Shown in pieces: positions 36,755-45,666 of a stretch of 64,000 nt of DNA (position 1 is its first letter; the number at the start of each line of letters is the position of its first letter). The stretch is taken from contig NZ_CP019703.3 of assembly GCF_002005205.3 (NCBI RefSeq), positions 138,303 through 202,302 of the forward strand. Reading direction: 5' to 3'. Under the pieces are notes generated by a model. The model saw only the letters and a program-made list of their open reading frames with translations. It was not told the origin of the DNA and did not search any database. This stretch comes from Rhizobium rhizogenes (lineage in GTDB: Bacteria > Pseudomonadota > Alphaproteobacteria > Rhizobiales > Rhizobiaceae). The position numbers were made by a program, and so were the translations under genes.

Positions 36755-37321
36755 ATGCGCGTTCTGCGTTCCGCGCAGTACAAGCGCACGATGTGGAAGA
36801 ACGGCAAGGGAGAGACGGTGGAGATCGCCGTCTCCCCTCCGGATGCGTCGGTCGACGATTTCGACTGGCGCATCAGCACCGCGACGGTCGCTCTCGATGG
36901 GCCTTTCTCGACATTCGATGAAGTCGATCGGACGTTGAGCGTGCTGACGGGGGAGGGGATAGAACTCGCGATTGCCGGGGAGCCCGCCACCGTCTGCTCT
37001 CAGAATAGTCCGCCTTTTACCTTTCGAGCGGACGTCCCGACCACCGCTCGACTGGTGGATGGCCCTATCAGCGACCTCAATGTCATGAGCCGGAGGGGAC
37101 GCTTCGGTCATCGCGTTGCGAGGTGCAGGCTTGATGGCGAATTGGAGGTCGGATCGGATGTCGCGGTGGTGTTCGTCATCGTGATGTCCGGCTGCGCGCT
37201 AAAGAATTCCGGGGAGCGACTGGAAAGCCTCGATGCCCTTCACCTGGATCGCGCCGAAAAAGTCGTTCTTCGGGCAAACGGCCCGACGACGGCGTTCGTC
37301 GTCGAGTTGCTGCCACTTTGA
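36755..37321 (+). CDS. hutD: HutD family protein
   Basis: A 188-residue HutD, a cupin-like protein found in hut operons and thought to limit or tune histidine catabolism. The N-terminal MRVLRSAQYKRTMWKNGKGETVEIAVSPP and WRISTATVALDGPFSTFDEVDRTLSVLTGEG are characteristic. It starts five bases after the hutU stop and closes the operon. Confidence 0.92.
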   Translation: MRVLRSAQYKRTMWKNGKGETVEIAVSPPDASVDDFDWRISTATVALDGPFSTFDEVDRTLSVLTGEGIELAIAGEPATVCSQNSPPFTFRADVPTTARLVDGPISDLNVMSRRGRFGHRVARCRLDGELEVGSDVAVVFVIVMSGCALKNSGERLESLDALHLDRAEKVVLRANGPTTAFVVELLPL

Positions 37322-37352
37322 ACGGGAAAATGAACACCCTGAGGATACCAAG

Positions 37353-37541
37353 TTGAACAGGCAAAATATCGAGAACAGGCAAGCCGAGGCGGTCAACCTG
37401 GTTGAGAACTACGGGCCGATTGGCATTCGTTCTGTCGCTGCCGCATGTGCAGCGAGGCCTCCTCAAAAAGAACTGGATGAGTCGTCGTCAATCGAGTTTC
37501 CAGCGGTGCGCGCCCGCTGGCTCGGTGACGGGGATGATTGA
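37353..37541 (+). CDS. Small conserved-looking protein coupled to a LuxR-type HTH gene
   Basis: A 62-residue frame with a TTG start at 37353 (NRQNIENRQAEAVNLVENYG...), ending in TGA at 37539-37541. It overlaps the TTG start of the next gene by four bases (TTGA), which argues for translational coupling. No domain is recognised. Unusual TTG starts make both genes less certain. Confidence 0.5.
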   Translation: MNRQNIENRQAEAVNLVENYGPIGIRSVAAACAARPPQKELDESSSIEFPAVRARWLGDGDD

Positions 37542-37765
37542 GTTTGAAGGTCGGCGATGTGGTCATGGAGTTTGTGTTGCCCGGTCCATTAGAACTAGCA
37601 TGCCTTCGGTGGCTGTCTCGCGGCAAAACGCTCGCCGAAATCGCTCTGCTTCAAGGCAAAACCGTCTCTGAAATTGCGCATCATGTCGAACGCGCGCTTG
37701 CCGCGCTTAACGCAAAATCGGCACAGGAAGCACTCGCAAAAGCTCACCTTTCGAACGGCAACTGA
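37538..37765 (+). CDS. Small LuxR-type HTH protein
   Basis: A 75-residue protein made up almost entirely of a LuxR-type helix-turn-helix: ELACLRWLSRGKTLAEIALLQGKTVSEIAHHVERALAALNA (about 18-58). It lacks a signal-binding domain. It may be a solo DNA-binding regulator or the remains of a longer LuxR protein. The coupled upstream frame and the decayed DNA just downstream leave its status open. Confidence 0.6.
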   Translation: MSLKVGDVVMEFVLPGPLELACLRWLSRGKTLAEIALLQGKTVSEIAHHVERALAALNAKSAQEALAKAHLSNGN

Positions 37766-37831
37766 TCTGAAACAGAGGCTCGTTCGGTTGGCCTGCATCA
37801 GGAGTGTTTTCCCCTCGTAGGGCGAAACTAC

Positions 37832-38321
37832 ATGTCGACGGATTTCAATGCTGAGCTCCATGCCCGGCCGTCTATCTACTTCACCGGTCCGGCCTTCGTT
37901 GAGCATGTTGCGGTCATGCGCTCCGGTCCGATTACGCAGGATGGTGCGCGCGGCATATCCACCGACCCGTGTCACAGTGAGAATTTGCGCACGCAGGTGG
38001 AACATCATACGGAATTCGTCACCGTACGCGCGTGTCGAAAATCAGCGAGGAGGCGGCGTCCTGGCCCACTTCCAGTCTCAGCCTTTCCGAAATCGCGGCT
38101 TTAGTGGACATAAGCTCGCCGCAGCTTATCTGTCGGATCGGCATCCTGATACTGGGTACTGCCCCAAAGGAACTCGGGCCTGTGCTGTCGAGTCTCGGGT
38201 TTCGCGATACCGCAGCGTCGTCGATCGGCGGCGGTGCGGCGCAGGTGTGTTCGGATTTCCGCGTTCAGCCGGACCAAACGAGCCGCGTCCTTCTCTTCAA
38301 CAAGGACCTGAACGCCTACAG
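37832..38321 (+). pseudogene. DUF3422 protein gene, frameshifted and truncated
   Basis: ELHARPSIYFTGPAFVEHVAVM at the N-terminus and EHHTEFVTVR later are typical of DUF3422 proteins. After about 38032 the match moves to another frame (WPTSSLSLSEIAAL... then SDFRVQPDQTSRVLLFNKDLNAYR). The C-terminal part is missing: at 38321 the sequence changes abruptly to an IS30 transposase end. It is non-functional. Confidence 0.75.
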
Positions 38322-38507
38322 AAAGGTGCGGTGGAAAATGCCAACAAGCGCATTCGCCGCTTCATGCCAGGTGATACCGATCTTGCAGCCGTCTCTCAGC
38401 GCGACCTGACCCACCTTGCCCGCCATCTCAAGGATCAACCGCGAAAATGCCTCGGATAAAAAACCCCAGCAGAAGTGTTCATGGCACATTTGCAGGAAGA
38501 GGGGTGA
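38322..38507 (+). mobile_element. IS30-family transposase, C-terminal remnant
   Basis: The frame reads KGAVENANKRIRRFMPGDTD, then SQRDLTHLARHLKDQPRKCLG, a stop at 38457-38459, KTPAEVF and a final stop at 38505-38507. VEN.N..IRR and PRKCLG.KTPAEVF mark the C-terminus of IS30 transposases. Only this end remains, and it carries an internal stop. Confidence 0.8.
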
Positions 38508-38752
38508 TCCCCTACCCTAGACGCCGGCATGATGCACTTGGGTTAGCTTTTCCAAAACAATCCGTGATTTTGCATCTGGTTAAACTGGTCCAGGATGTTT
38601 AGTGACACCTGGCCCGGCCGTATACGAGCCTTCATCCGTGAGACATATCAACCACGACGTCCAAAGCTGGAAATATTAAAGGTCACCGGTGCTGAACCGC
38701 GGTATCGGAAAACGCTTGGGCGATGAGGAAAAGCGAGCGAACTCCGATTGTT

Positions 38753-39373
38753 TTATCCAGTGACCAAATCGGCGCGCTGGTACGAGGAAAGCATCGTTTG
38801 AACGATACGCATGCCATCGGACTTCAGGTCAAACCTCGAATCATCCTCCAGCCAGGTCTGAAACGTTCCTCGCATTGCAAACCAAAAGGTATATGCCGCA
38901 GTGTCGGAGGTCCAAGGAGCTAGTAATTCCTTTCTCGTCTCTGCGGATCCGAAAACGCTCCCTAACGTAGCCCGCACTTCCTGCTGAAACTTGCGGTCTT
39001 CATTATGGAAGGCCACTGTATCGGAGACTTTCTTATCATAGATCTGGAAAATCCGCCTGCAGTTTTCATTGTCAGCAAAGTGGTTAATGGCTGATGTGGC
39101 AAACTCGGCGACTGCCTTTAATGGCTCCTCAACCATCCCTGCGTCGTGAAGGCTGCCGAGCTTTCTTGCCTGCCAGCATAACTCATCGCGCAAGGCCAGT
39201 AGAATGTGCATTTTTTGTCCGAAATGCCACTGGATGGCGCCGGTTGTTACGGCCGCTTCGGCGGCAATTTCCTGCAAGGAGGCTTCATCGTATCCTTTTT
39301 CGATAAACACAGCCTCGGCAGAGCGTAAAATCCGCCTCCGGGTAGCTGCAGCCTCATCCGACGTCCTTCTCAT
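38753..39373 (-). CDS. TetR/AcrR-family regulator
   Basis: A 206-residue TetR-family protein with an N-terminal HTH: RRRILRSAEAVFIEKGYDEASLQEIAAEAAVTTGAIQWHFGQKMHIL (about 12-58), where the usual YYHF is QWHF. The C-terminal ligand domain is unassigned. It lies 256 bp downstream of the LOG gene on the same strand and could regulate the cytokinin cassette; nothing in the sequence proves this. Confidence 0.9.
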   Translation of the reverse strand: MRRTSDEAAATRRRILRSAEAVFIEKGYDEASLQEIAAEAAVTTGAIQWHFGQKMHILLALRDELCWQARKLGSLHDAGMVEEPLKAVAEFATSAINHFADNENCRRIFQIYDKKVSDTVAFHNEDRKFQQEVRATLGSVFGSAETRKELLAPWTSDTAAYTFWFAMRGTFQTWLEDDSRFDLKSDGMRIVQTMLSSYQRADLVTG

Positions 39374-39629
39374 GCATCGCCCCCCTGTGGCCTATCGCAT
39401 CAGTCCTCTTGATGAACGTTTTTCAGCCCGACATTCCGCGAGAAACAAGAAATATGAAATCGGCTACGGTTTGCCACAGCAATTTCGTTACAAAATAAAC
39501 AGAGCCAACACAGGGGGGACCAGCGCTCGTAGTGCCATCTCGCTTTTTGGACAACACGTTTCAGGTAACCTGCAAAGCGCGCAGTTAGCGTCGGAGTAGC
39601 CTAAAATCGCTCTCTTCTGAACGTAACTT

Positions 39630-40187
39630 TCAAGTGGCACTATCTTTTGCCATGGCAGAAATGAGCACCTCGGCGTCCTCTTCGACGAGGAGGATGTTGC
39701 GATGACTTGCTGTCAAGAATGCTTCGCCAACAATATGATCAAGAAAGGAATCTAGCCTTTTGTAAAAGCCCGCTACGTCCAGCAGTGCACAGGGCTTATT
39801 GTGGTAACCCAACTGAGCCCATGTCCATACTTCGAACAGCTCTTCGAGGGTTCCCAATCCTCCTGGTAAAGCGATAAAACCATCCGGCAGCGTCGTCATC
39901 AGCGCTTTGCGCTCGTGCATGGTCTCGACAACGCGTAGATCAGCAAGATCGGTGTGTGCGATCTCCTTCTCGGCCAGCGCGCGGGGAATGACGCCGATAA
40001 CCTCTCCGCCATCGCTTCGGGCCGCGTCCGCAATAGCACCCATTAAACCAATCGAAGCGCCGCCGTACACCAATCCGATGCCCGATCTCGCCAGAGCTTT
40101 GCCAAGTTGGTTTGCTGCGCTCACATAGGCCGGATTTTGGCCGTTGCTTGAACCCGCAAAGACGCAATATCTCAAACGCTCCTCCAA
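39630..40187 (-). CDS. LOG-type cytokinin riboside 5'-monophosphate phosphoribohydrolase
   Basis: A 185-residue LOG protein with the diagnostic PGGLGTLEELFE motif (PGGxGTxxE, about residues 108-119) and YGGASIGLMGAIADAA near 40-55. LOG enzymes cut cytokinin nucleotides to the active free base. It is the third gene of a minus-strand set with tzs and idi, 82 bp after idi. With them it would complete a route from isoprenoid precursor to free cytokinin. Confidence 0.92.
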   Translation of the reverse strand: MEERLRYCVFAGSSNGQNPAYVSAANQLGKALARSGIGLVYGGASIGLMGAIADAARSDGGEVIGVIPRALAEKEIAHTDLADLRVVETMHERKALMTTLPDGFIALPGGLGTLEELFEVWTWAQLGYHNKPCALLDVAGFYKRLDSFLDHIVGEAFLTASHRNILLVEEDAEVLISAMAKDSAT

Positions 40188-40269
40188 TTGAGAAAACGAA
40201 CTTCTTGAAGGCCAGCTATTTCCCGAATTGAGAAACTCCCTACGAGCTCCACGCCCGGGAGCGGCTTAG

Positions 40270-40869
40270 CTAAGAAACCTTAAGTTGAACGTCAATCTTC
40301 GTTCTGGCAGCTTTTGGTAGCCGCCGCTCCTCCGCTACGGGCCATTGCGATGGGTTCGCACCAAGTGGTGCGAGCAGGTCGACTTGTGCACGACACCATG
40401 GTGACACCAACAAGCGCTCAGCCTGTACGCTTTCGAAAAACCATTGCCAATGCACCCATTCCCACGCTGACACCTCATTCAAATCGGGGTTGACGCCGGA
40501 GGTTTTGCAATGTGCAGCGAATACGGGGCACAACTCGTTTTCGGTGATCCCATTCGTCATTGAAGCGCGATAGGAAAATTCCGGCAGCACAAGACGAATG
40601 TCGTCTGCACGTATCCGCAATTCCTCGTGACCCCGGCGCTCGATAGCCTCGGTCAACGGTTCGCCAGGTTGCGGGTGTCCACAGCAACTGTTGGAAAGAA
40701 CACCGGGCCAGGTGATCTTATCAGATGCCCGGCGCGTCACTAGCAGCTTGTTGTCACCGTTGAAAATGTAGACCGAAAAGGCCAAATGCAGTGGGGTATC
40801 GGAATGATGAATCTCGGATTTTGGAGCAGTGCCGGTGGCCTCCCCGAGTTCGTTGCACAATATGACCAT
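40270..40869 (-). CDS. idi: Isopentenyl-diphosphate isomerase, type I
   Basis: A 199-residue type I IDI (Nudix fold), interconverting IPP and DMAPP. The catalytic cysteine lies in NSCCGHPQPGE (about 59-69) and the catalytic glutamate in ENELCPVF. The N-terminal half carries LAFSVYIFNGDNKLLVTRRASDKITWPGVLSN, typical of the family. Alphaproteobacteria often lack type I IDI, so this plasmid gene probably serves a local need: DMAPP for the adjacent prenyltransferase. It starts 67 bp after the tzs stop. Confidence 0.94.
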   Translation of the reverse strand: MVILCNELGEATGTAPKSEIHHSDTPLHLAFSVYIFNGDNKLLVTRRASDKITWPGVLSNSCCGHPQPGEPLTEAIERRGHEELRIRADDIRLVLPEFSYRASMTNGITENELCPVFAAHCKTSGVNPDLNEVSAWEWVHWQWFFESVQAERLLVSPWCRAQVDLLAPLGANPSQWPVAEERRLPKAARTKIDVQLKVS

Positions 40870-40936
40870 TCAGGCGATTGATTGGCCGGTAGGGTCATCA
40901 CAAATCTCTTCGTTTCGCGACGTTAACTTCCGACAC

Positions 40937-41665
40937 TCAGTTAGCGTTTGATGCCACCCGAGGAGTGAGGCGAACGTTTCCGCCCTCCTGCCAATCAGGG
41001 AAGTCGCGCTCCTGCCACTGCGCATGATCAAAATATTCGTCGGCGATGGCCGAGATCAGCGCCTGCTGTCGCGTCAAATCGAGACGCAACAAATCGCGAA
41101 TCCCGATATCATGTTCCTTGGCGAACCGGATTGCGCAGCGATACCCGTCGATGTCCTCCAGTATCGGCCGGAGCGCCTCCTGCTTCCAGAGATCCGTCAG
41201 TTCCTGCAGCAGAGATCGGCGCTCGTCCTTGACAGCAAACATTTCCGTCACCCGGCGTCTTGCTCGCGGCAGGAAAACATCTGGAGCCGCAAGACGAAGT
41301 CGCCTTACATGCCATCTAAAATCGGCTTCCCAATAAGTGTCCGTGGCCATACAGTTCAGAAGGGAAATCGAACCGCCTTCGAGGATGAGACCAGGAGAGG
41401 TCCGGCGATTCTCTACTTCTGAGATGAGCTGACGATGAGCCGCCTCTGCATCGATCACACCCTCAGCGAGTGGGCGCGAATCCAGGTAGATTCGCTCGGT
41501 GGATTGCAGTTCCGATTCCAAAGGACGTCCACTGCCGGTAGCGATTTGGGGGCAGCATTGTACCCGATCGAGCGCTATTACCGGCCAACCCGTTTCTCGG
41601 GCCACTTGTACTGCCAAGTCGGTTTTTCCGCTACAGGTGGGTCCATAGATAAGATAGATAAGCAT
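40937..41665 (-). CDS. tzs: Tzs, trans-zeatin-forming adenylate isopentenyltransferase
   Basis: A 242-residue protein from the ATG at 41665 (MLIYLIYGPTCSGKTD), the length and start of Tzs from nopaline Ti plasmids. The open frame extends to 41722 and offers another ATG at 41671. It has the P-loop GPTCSGKT, VALDRVQ-like VIALDRVQCCPQIATGSGRP, and LILEGGSISLL. It transfers a C5 unit from HMBDP or DMAPP to AMP and gives cytokinin nucleotides. In Ti plasmids tzs belongs to the VirG regulon. Here it heads the tzs-idi-LOG set and lies 1.1 kb from GALLS. Confidence 0.96.
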   Translation of the reverse strand: MLIYLIYGPTCSGKTDLAVQVARETGWPVIALDRVQCCPQIATGSGRPLESELQSTERIYLDSRPLAEGVIDAEAAHRQLISEVENRRTSPGLILEGGSISLLNCMATDTYWEADFRWHVRRLRLAAPDVFLPRARRRVTEMFAVKDERRSLLQELTDLWKQEALRPILEDIDGYRCAIRFAKEHDIGIRDLLRLDLTRQQALISAIADEYFDHAQWQERDFPDWQEGGNVRLTPRVASNAN

Positions 41666-42116
41666 GTGCATCTCGCTTCTTTCAAAACCAGCGGGGGTGA
41701 CGCGACACGGTCTCATGATCAAGACGCTTCATTCGGCATTGGCTGCGCCGCGCGCATTGCAAAAAGAACAAACGTCGAAGTAAAAGTGCTAACGCTTTCG
41801 ACGTATGATAGTATTGGTTCGTAGAATAACTTTATCAAACCGCATTCAGAATTTGCAATATGAGGGAAAACATTAAATTTGTGCTTTAATAATTTATGAG
41901 TACTGATATTTATGTCGAAATTCAAATTCCCGCCTTTGACAGTTTGGTTTCATTTGACATCAATTCGCGTGCTACGGCTCCTGGCGGCAGAGCCGCGCTT
42001 GATGAATAGGTACACGTGTGCTTTTTCCGGAATGACGGCAGCGCGGTTGTGATTGGCCAGGAGCTGGCGAATGAGCATGGAACCAGCACCGGCCTGAGTT
42101 CAGTTTAGCGTCAAGT
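41666..42116. other. Upstream region of tzs with a weak vir-box candidate
   Basis: No gene. The DNA is AT-rich. GTTTCATTTGAC at 41947-41958 matches the inverted vir-box consensus at 10 of 12 positions. VirG control is known for tzs elsewhere, but this box lies about 280 bp from the start and is only a candidate. Confidence 0.35.
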
Positions 42117-42777
42117 TCAGGATTGACGGGGAGAGCTAAAAGCACATTGGCGGGCGATAGTCCGCTTTGAGGCGGCGCCAGGCAAACAGATGCAAATCGG
42201 CCGTCTGCGCGACGAACGGCCTACTGCTTTCGATGTTGACGGGATCGTTATAGCACTTTCTTTTAGAACTCCTGCTTTGCCGCCTTCGGCATAAGGGAGT
42301 TCGGATATTGACGAGTGCTTCGGCGACGACAGCAGCATCCCTGCCTGGTCGCTTTCCGTTTCGTGTCGCCGAGCGTGCGGATCGCGCGATGACATCGCCA
42401 GTGACGGCATGACCTCAAAGAACAGGCTGCCAAAGCCTAGTTTAGCCGGGCAACTCAGCAAAATACCGCCATGGTCGAGGAAAACAATGCCCCGAACCCG
42501 ACGCTTGCCGGGGAAGTAGCTCGGCCTCGCAAGCTGATCAGCCGTTTCCACTTCGGCAGGCCATACGTCGGCCGGTCTCTGATGGAATTGGTCACCGAAC
42601 CGGCACATCGCATCGCCGTCCGCCGGATCCCAGCAATCCTCGCCAATGCTTTCTCCGGCAACGGAACCTCAAGCAGATCTGGAAAGAGTTCCGAAAAGGT
42701 GATCGACGTTCTCGCGACAGAGAACGGATACAGGGACAGCGAGTGGAAGAGGGTGCGCGTTACGCACCCTCTTTTAC
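42117..42777. other. Region between tzs and GALLS without a recognised gene
   Basis: Overlapping frames exist on both strands (for example plus 42471-42920 and minus 42117-42608), but none shows a family I recognise. The plus frame runs on past a terminator-like hairpin and over the GALLS 3' end, which speaks against it. GC content is higher than in the tzs upstream region, so it may be the remains of older genes. Confidence 0.4.
42748..42773. terminator. Hairpin between the unassigned region and GALLS
   Basis: AGAGGGTGCG, a five-base loop and CGCACCCTCT are followed by TTTT on the plus strand. It lies five bases past the GALLS stop and could end GALLS transcription too, although no T-run follows on that strand. 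Confidence 0.6.
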
Positions 42778-45666
42778 TTAGAGTCCACGTCCATCCCCGC
42801 GGACGCGGATGCGCTCGTCAAAATCCCGTGTCAGCCGATCCACGTCATTTGCCGCCTTCGGCGAAGTCTGTTTTGGTGCTGCATTACTCTCTTGGACACT
42901 CTGCCTCAGACTACCTGTAGTTTCGTGCCCTTCTTTCGAGACTACATCAAGTTCTTGGGGCTTCTCGCGATTGGTTTTTATCCGATCGGGCAACCGAATG
43001 ATCGAGGTCTCGCCAACGATAGTAGCTTGAACCTGGGGTATTTCGGGCGCTTCGGTGCGCTCAATCGGCTTGACCTCGCCACGTGCCGCGACAACTTCCT
43101 GGCGTTTTGCAATCCGATCGATGGCGGCTGTGTAGTCCGGCAAGGCTGGGAATTTGTCCTGGTAGAGCTCGCTGCCCGGCTTTCCCAGTTGCCTGGCCAA
43201 GATGTCCCTGTCGGCGGTGTCCTTGAGCGAAGTGAAAAGCTGCGTCCGCTCGTCGGCCTTGCTCAGCAAAGCGCTATTGGCGTTGATGCCATGGGCAGCG
43301 TCGTTCAAGAGATAGATTTGGTCAACACGTTTGCCGTCATCATGTCGCGTAAGTTCATAGGCGGAGCCGATGACCGTCATCGGGCCTTCGATTTTGTAGC
43401 CCTTGACGCCCCTGTCACCCGGCTCGCCGGTGCTGGCCTCGAAGGTCTTGCTCTGACTGCTGCCATCGGGTTTGAAGGTAACGGATTTGCCTTCGATCTT
43501 TTCGATCCGGCCGGCTTCACCGGCAATGAGATTCCTGTAGCTGCTGGTGACGCTGAGCCTGTCGCCGACCCTGAAACGGATATCCTTGTTGTTGAACGCC
43601 TTGAAGCTGACAGGGTCGCCACTCAGGCGACCGGATGCAAGGCCCTGTTTTTCGATCTCCTTGGCCAGCGCATCTACATCAACGCGCCGATTGGCATAGA
43701 GCATGCGGACCTTTTCGGGATCTGCCTTGATATCCCTTTCGTAAGCATCCGCCATTGCTTTCAGCGCCGACCCGGCGTCCGCTTTCTCGACAAGGGAGCC
43801 GGTTGCGGCGAGCGTTTCCACGAGCTTCTTGTGATCGCCAGCCTGCAGGGCTTCCACCACAGATTTTTGACTGTCAGGCGTCCAATGTCCCGCCTCGTAG
43901 GGCGTTTGGTTCACCGGCTCCATTTGAACAGTAGGACTTTCCTCGCCACGTCCGGCCCTAAGTTCCTCGCGTTTCGCGATCCGGTCGATCGCGGCTGCGT
44001 AGTCCGGCGAGACTGGGAATTTGTCCTGATAGAGCTCGCTGCCAGGCTTGCTGAGTTGGCTGGCCAAGATGTGTCTGTCAGCCGTGTCGCTTTGCACGGT
44101 GAAAACCTGGGTTCGTTCGTCGGCCTTGCTCAACAGGGCGCTCGCGGCATTTGAGCCGAAAATGGCACTGTGCAAGACATAAACCTGATCGACGCGCCTG
44201 CCATCGTCGTGATTTCTGATTTCGTAGGCGGAGCCGATGATTGTCGTGGGCCCCTCAATCTTATAGCCCTTGACACCCCTGTCACCCGGCTCGCCGGTGC
44301 TGGCCTCGAAGGTCTTGCTCTGACTGCTGCCATCGGGTTTGAAGGTAACGGATTTGCCTTCGATCTTTTCGATCCGGCCGGCTTCACCGGCAATGAGATT
44401 CCTATAGCTGCTAGTGACGCTGAGCCTGTCACCGACCCTGAAACGGATATCCTTGTTGTTAAACGCCTTGAAGCTGACAGGGTCGCCACTCAGGCGACCG
44501 GATGCAAGGCCCTGCTTTTCGATCTCTTCGGCAAGCAAATCTACATGATCACGTTTGTTGGCGTAGAGAGCGCGGACTTTCTCGGGGTCCGCACTAATGT
44601 CTCTTTCATAAGTCTGCGCTATCGCTTTCAACGTTGATACGAGATTTGTGTTCTCAACAAGGGAGCCGGTTGCGGCTAGCGTTTCCACAAGCTTCTTGTG
44701 GTCGCCTGCCTGCAAGGCCTCGACGATTCTTTTCTGGTTATTGACTGCCGCATCGGCAGCGTCGGGCGGCGTTTGGGGCGCCAGGTCTATCGGGGCGGAA
44801 GTTTTCTCCTCGCCACGTGCCGCGACAACTTCCTGGCGTTTTGCAATCCGATCGATGGCGGCTGTGTAGTCCGGCAAGGCTGGGAATTTGTCCTGGTAGA
44901 GCTCGCTGCCCGGCTTTCCCAGTTGCCTGGCCAAGATGTCCCTGTCGGCGGTGTCCTTGAGCGAAGTGAAAAGCTGCGTCCGCTCGTCGGCCTTGCTCAG
45001 CAAAGCGCTATTGGCGTTGATGCCATGGGCAGCGTCGTTCAAGAGATAGATTTGGTCAACACGTTTGCCGTCATCATGTCGCGTAAGTTCATAGGCGGAG
45101 CCGATGACCGTCATCGGGCCTTCGATTTTGTAGCCCTTGACGCCCCTGTCACCCGGCTCGCCGGTGCTGGCCTCGAAGGTCTTGCTCTGACTGCTGCCAT
45201 CGGGTTTGAAGGTAACGGATTTGCCTTCGATCTTTTCGATCCGGCCGGCTTCACCGGCAATGAGATTCCTGTAGCTGCTGGTGACGCTGAGCCTGTCGCC
45301 GACCCTGAAACGGATATCCTTGTTGTTGAACGCCTTGAAGCTGACAGGGTCGCCACTCAGGCGACCGGATGCAAGGCCCTGTTTTTCGATCTCCTTGGCC
45401 AGCGCATCTACATCAACGCGCCGATTGGCATAGAGCATGCGGACCTTTTCGGGATCTGCCTTGATATCCCTTTCGTAAGCATCCGCCATTGCTTTCAGCG
45501 CCGACCCGGCGTCCGCCTTCTCGACAAGGGAGCCGGTTGCGGCGAGCGTTTCCACGAGCTTCTTGTGATCGCCAGCCTGCAGGGCTTCCACAATGGAAGT
45601 CTGCGAAAAATGACGCTCGCTGCCTGCAGAGTCAGCGCCTTGCATTTTCTGGTCATTCGAAGCCAT
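42778..45666 (-). CDS. GALLS: GALLS-CT, C-terminal form from an internal start
   Basis: The in-frame ATG at 45666 is Met808 of GALLS and begins MASNDQKMQG. AGGAGA lies about eight bases before it on the minus strand, a proper ribosome-binding site inside the coding sequence. A separate C-terminal product from Met808 is known for GALLS and is also secreted. It contains all three repeats and the C-terminal signal but no ATPase part. Confidence 0.88.
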   Translation of the reverse strand: MASNDQKMQGADSAGSERHFSQTSIVEALQAGDHKKLVETLAATGSLVEKADAGSALKAMADAYERDIKADPEKVRMLYANRRVDVDALAKEIEKQGLASGRLSGDPVSFKAFNNKDIRFRVGDRLSVTSSYRNLIAGEAGRIEKIEGKSVTFKPDGSSQSKTFEASTGEPGDRGVKGYKIEGPMTVIGSAYELTRHDDGKRVDQIYLLNDAAHGINANSALLSKADERTQLFTSLKDTADRDILARQLGKPGSELYQDKFPALPDYTAAIDRIAKRQEVVAARGEEKTSAPIDLAPQTPPDAADAAVNNQKRIVEALQAGDHKKLVETLAATGSLVENTNLVSTLKAIAQTYERDISADPEKVRALYANKRDHVDLLAEEIEKQGLASGRLSGDPVSFKAFNNKDIRFRVGDRLSVTSSYRNLIAGEAGRIEKIEGKSVTFKPDGSSQSKTFEASTGEPGDRGVKGYKIEGPTTIIGSAYEIRNHDDGRRVDQVYVLHSAIFGSNAASALLSKADERTQVFTVQSDTADRHILASQLSKPGSELYQDKFPVSPDYAAAIDRIAKREELRAGRGEESPTVQMEPVNQTPYEAGHWTPDSQKSVVEALQAGDHKKLVETLAATGSLVEKADAGSALKAMADAYERDIKADPEKVRMLYANRRVDVDALAKEIEKQGLASGRLSGDPVSFKAFNNKDIRFRVGDRLSVTSSYRNLIAGEAGRIEKIEGKSVTFKPDGSSQSKTFEASTGEPGDRGVKGYKIEGPMTVIGSAYELTRHDDGKRVDQIYLLNDAAHGINANSALLSKADERTQLFTSLKDTADRDILARQLGKPGSELYQDKFPALPDYTAAIDRIAKRQEVVAARGEVKPIERTEAPEIPQVQATIVGETSIIRLPDRIKTNREKPQELDVVSKEGHETTGSLRQSVQESNAAPKQTSPKAANDVDRLTRDFDERIRVRGDGRGL

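Noticed and set aside
42471..42920. 149-codon plus-strand frame between tzs and GALLS
   Set aside because: It runs through a terminator-like hairpin and over the GALLS 3' end and shows no known domain. Left as unassigned sequence.
42892..44154. 420-codon plus-strand frame and a similar 327-codon frame at 44698-45681
   Set aside because: Antisense shadows of the GALLS repeats; they resemble each other only because the repeats do.
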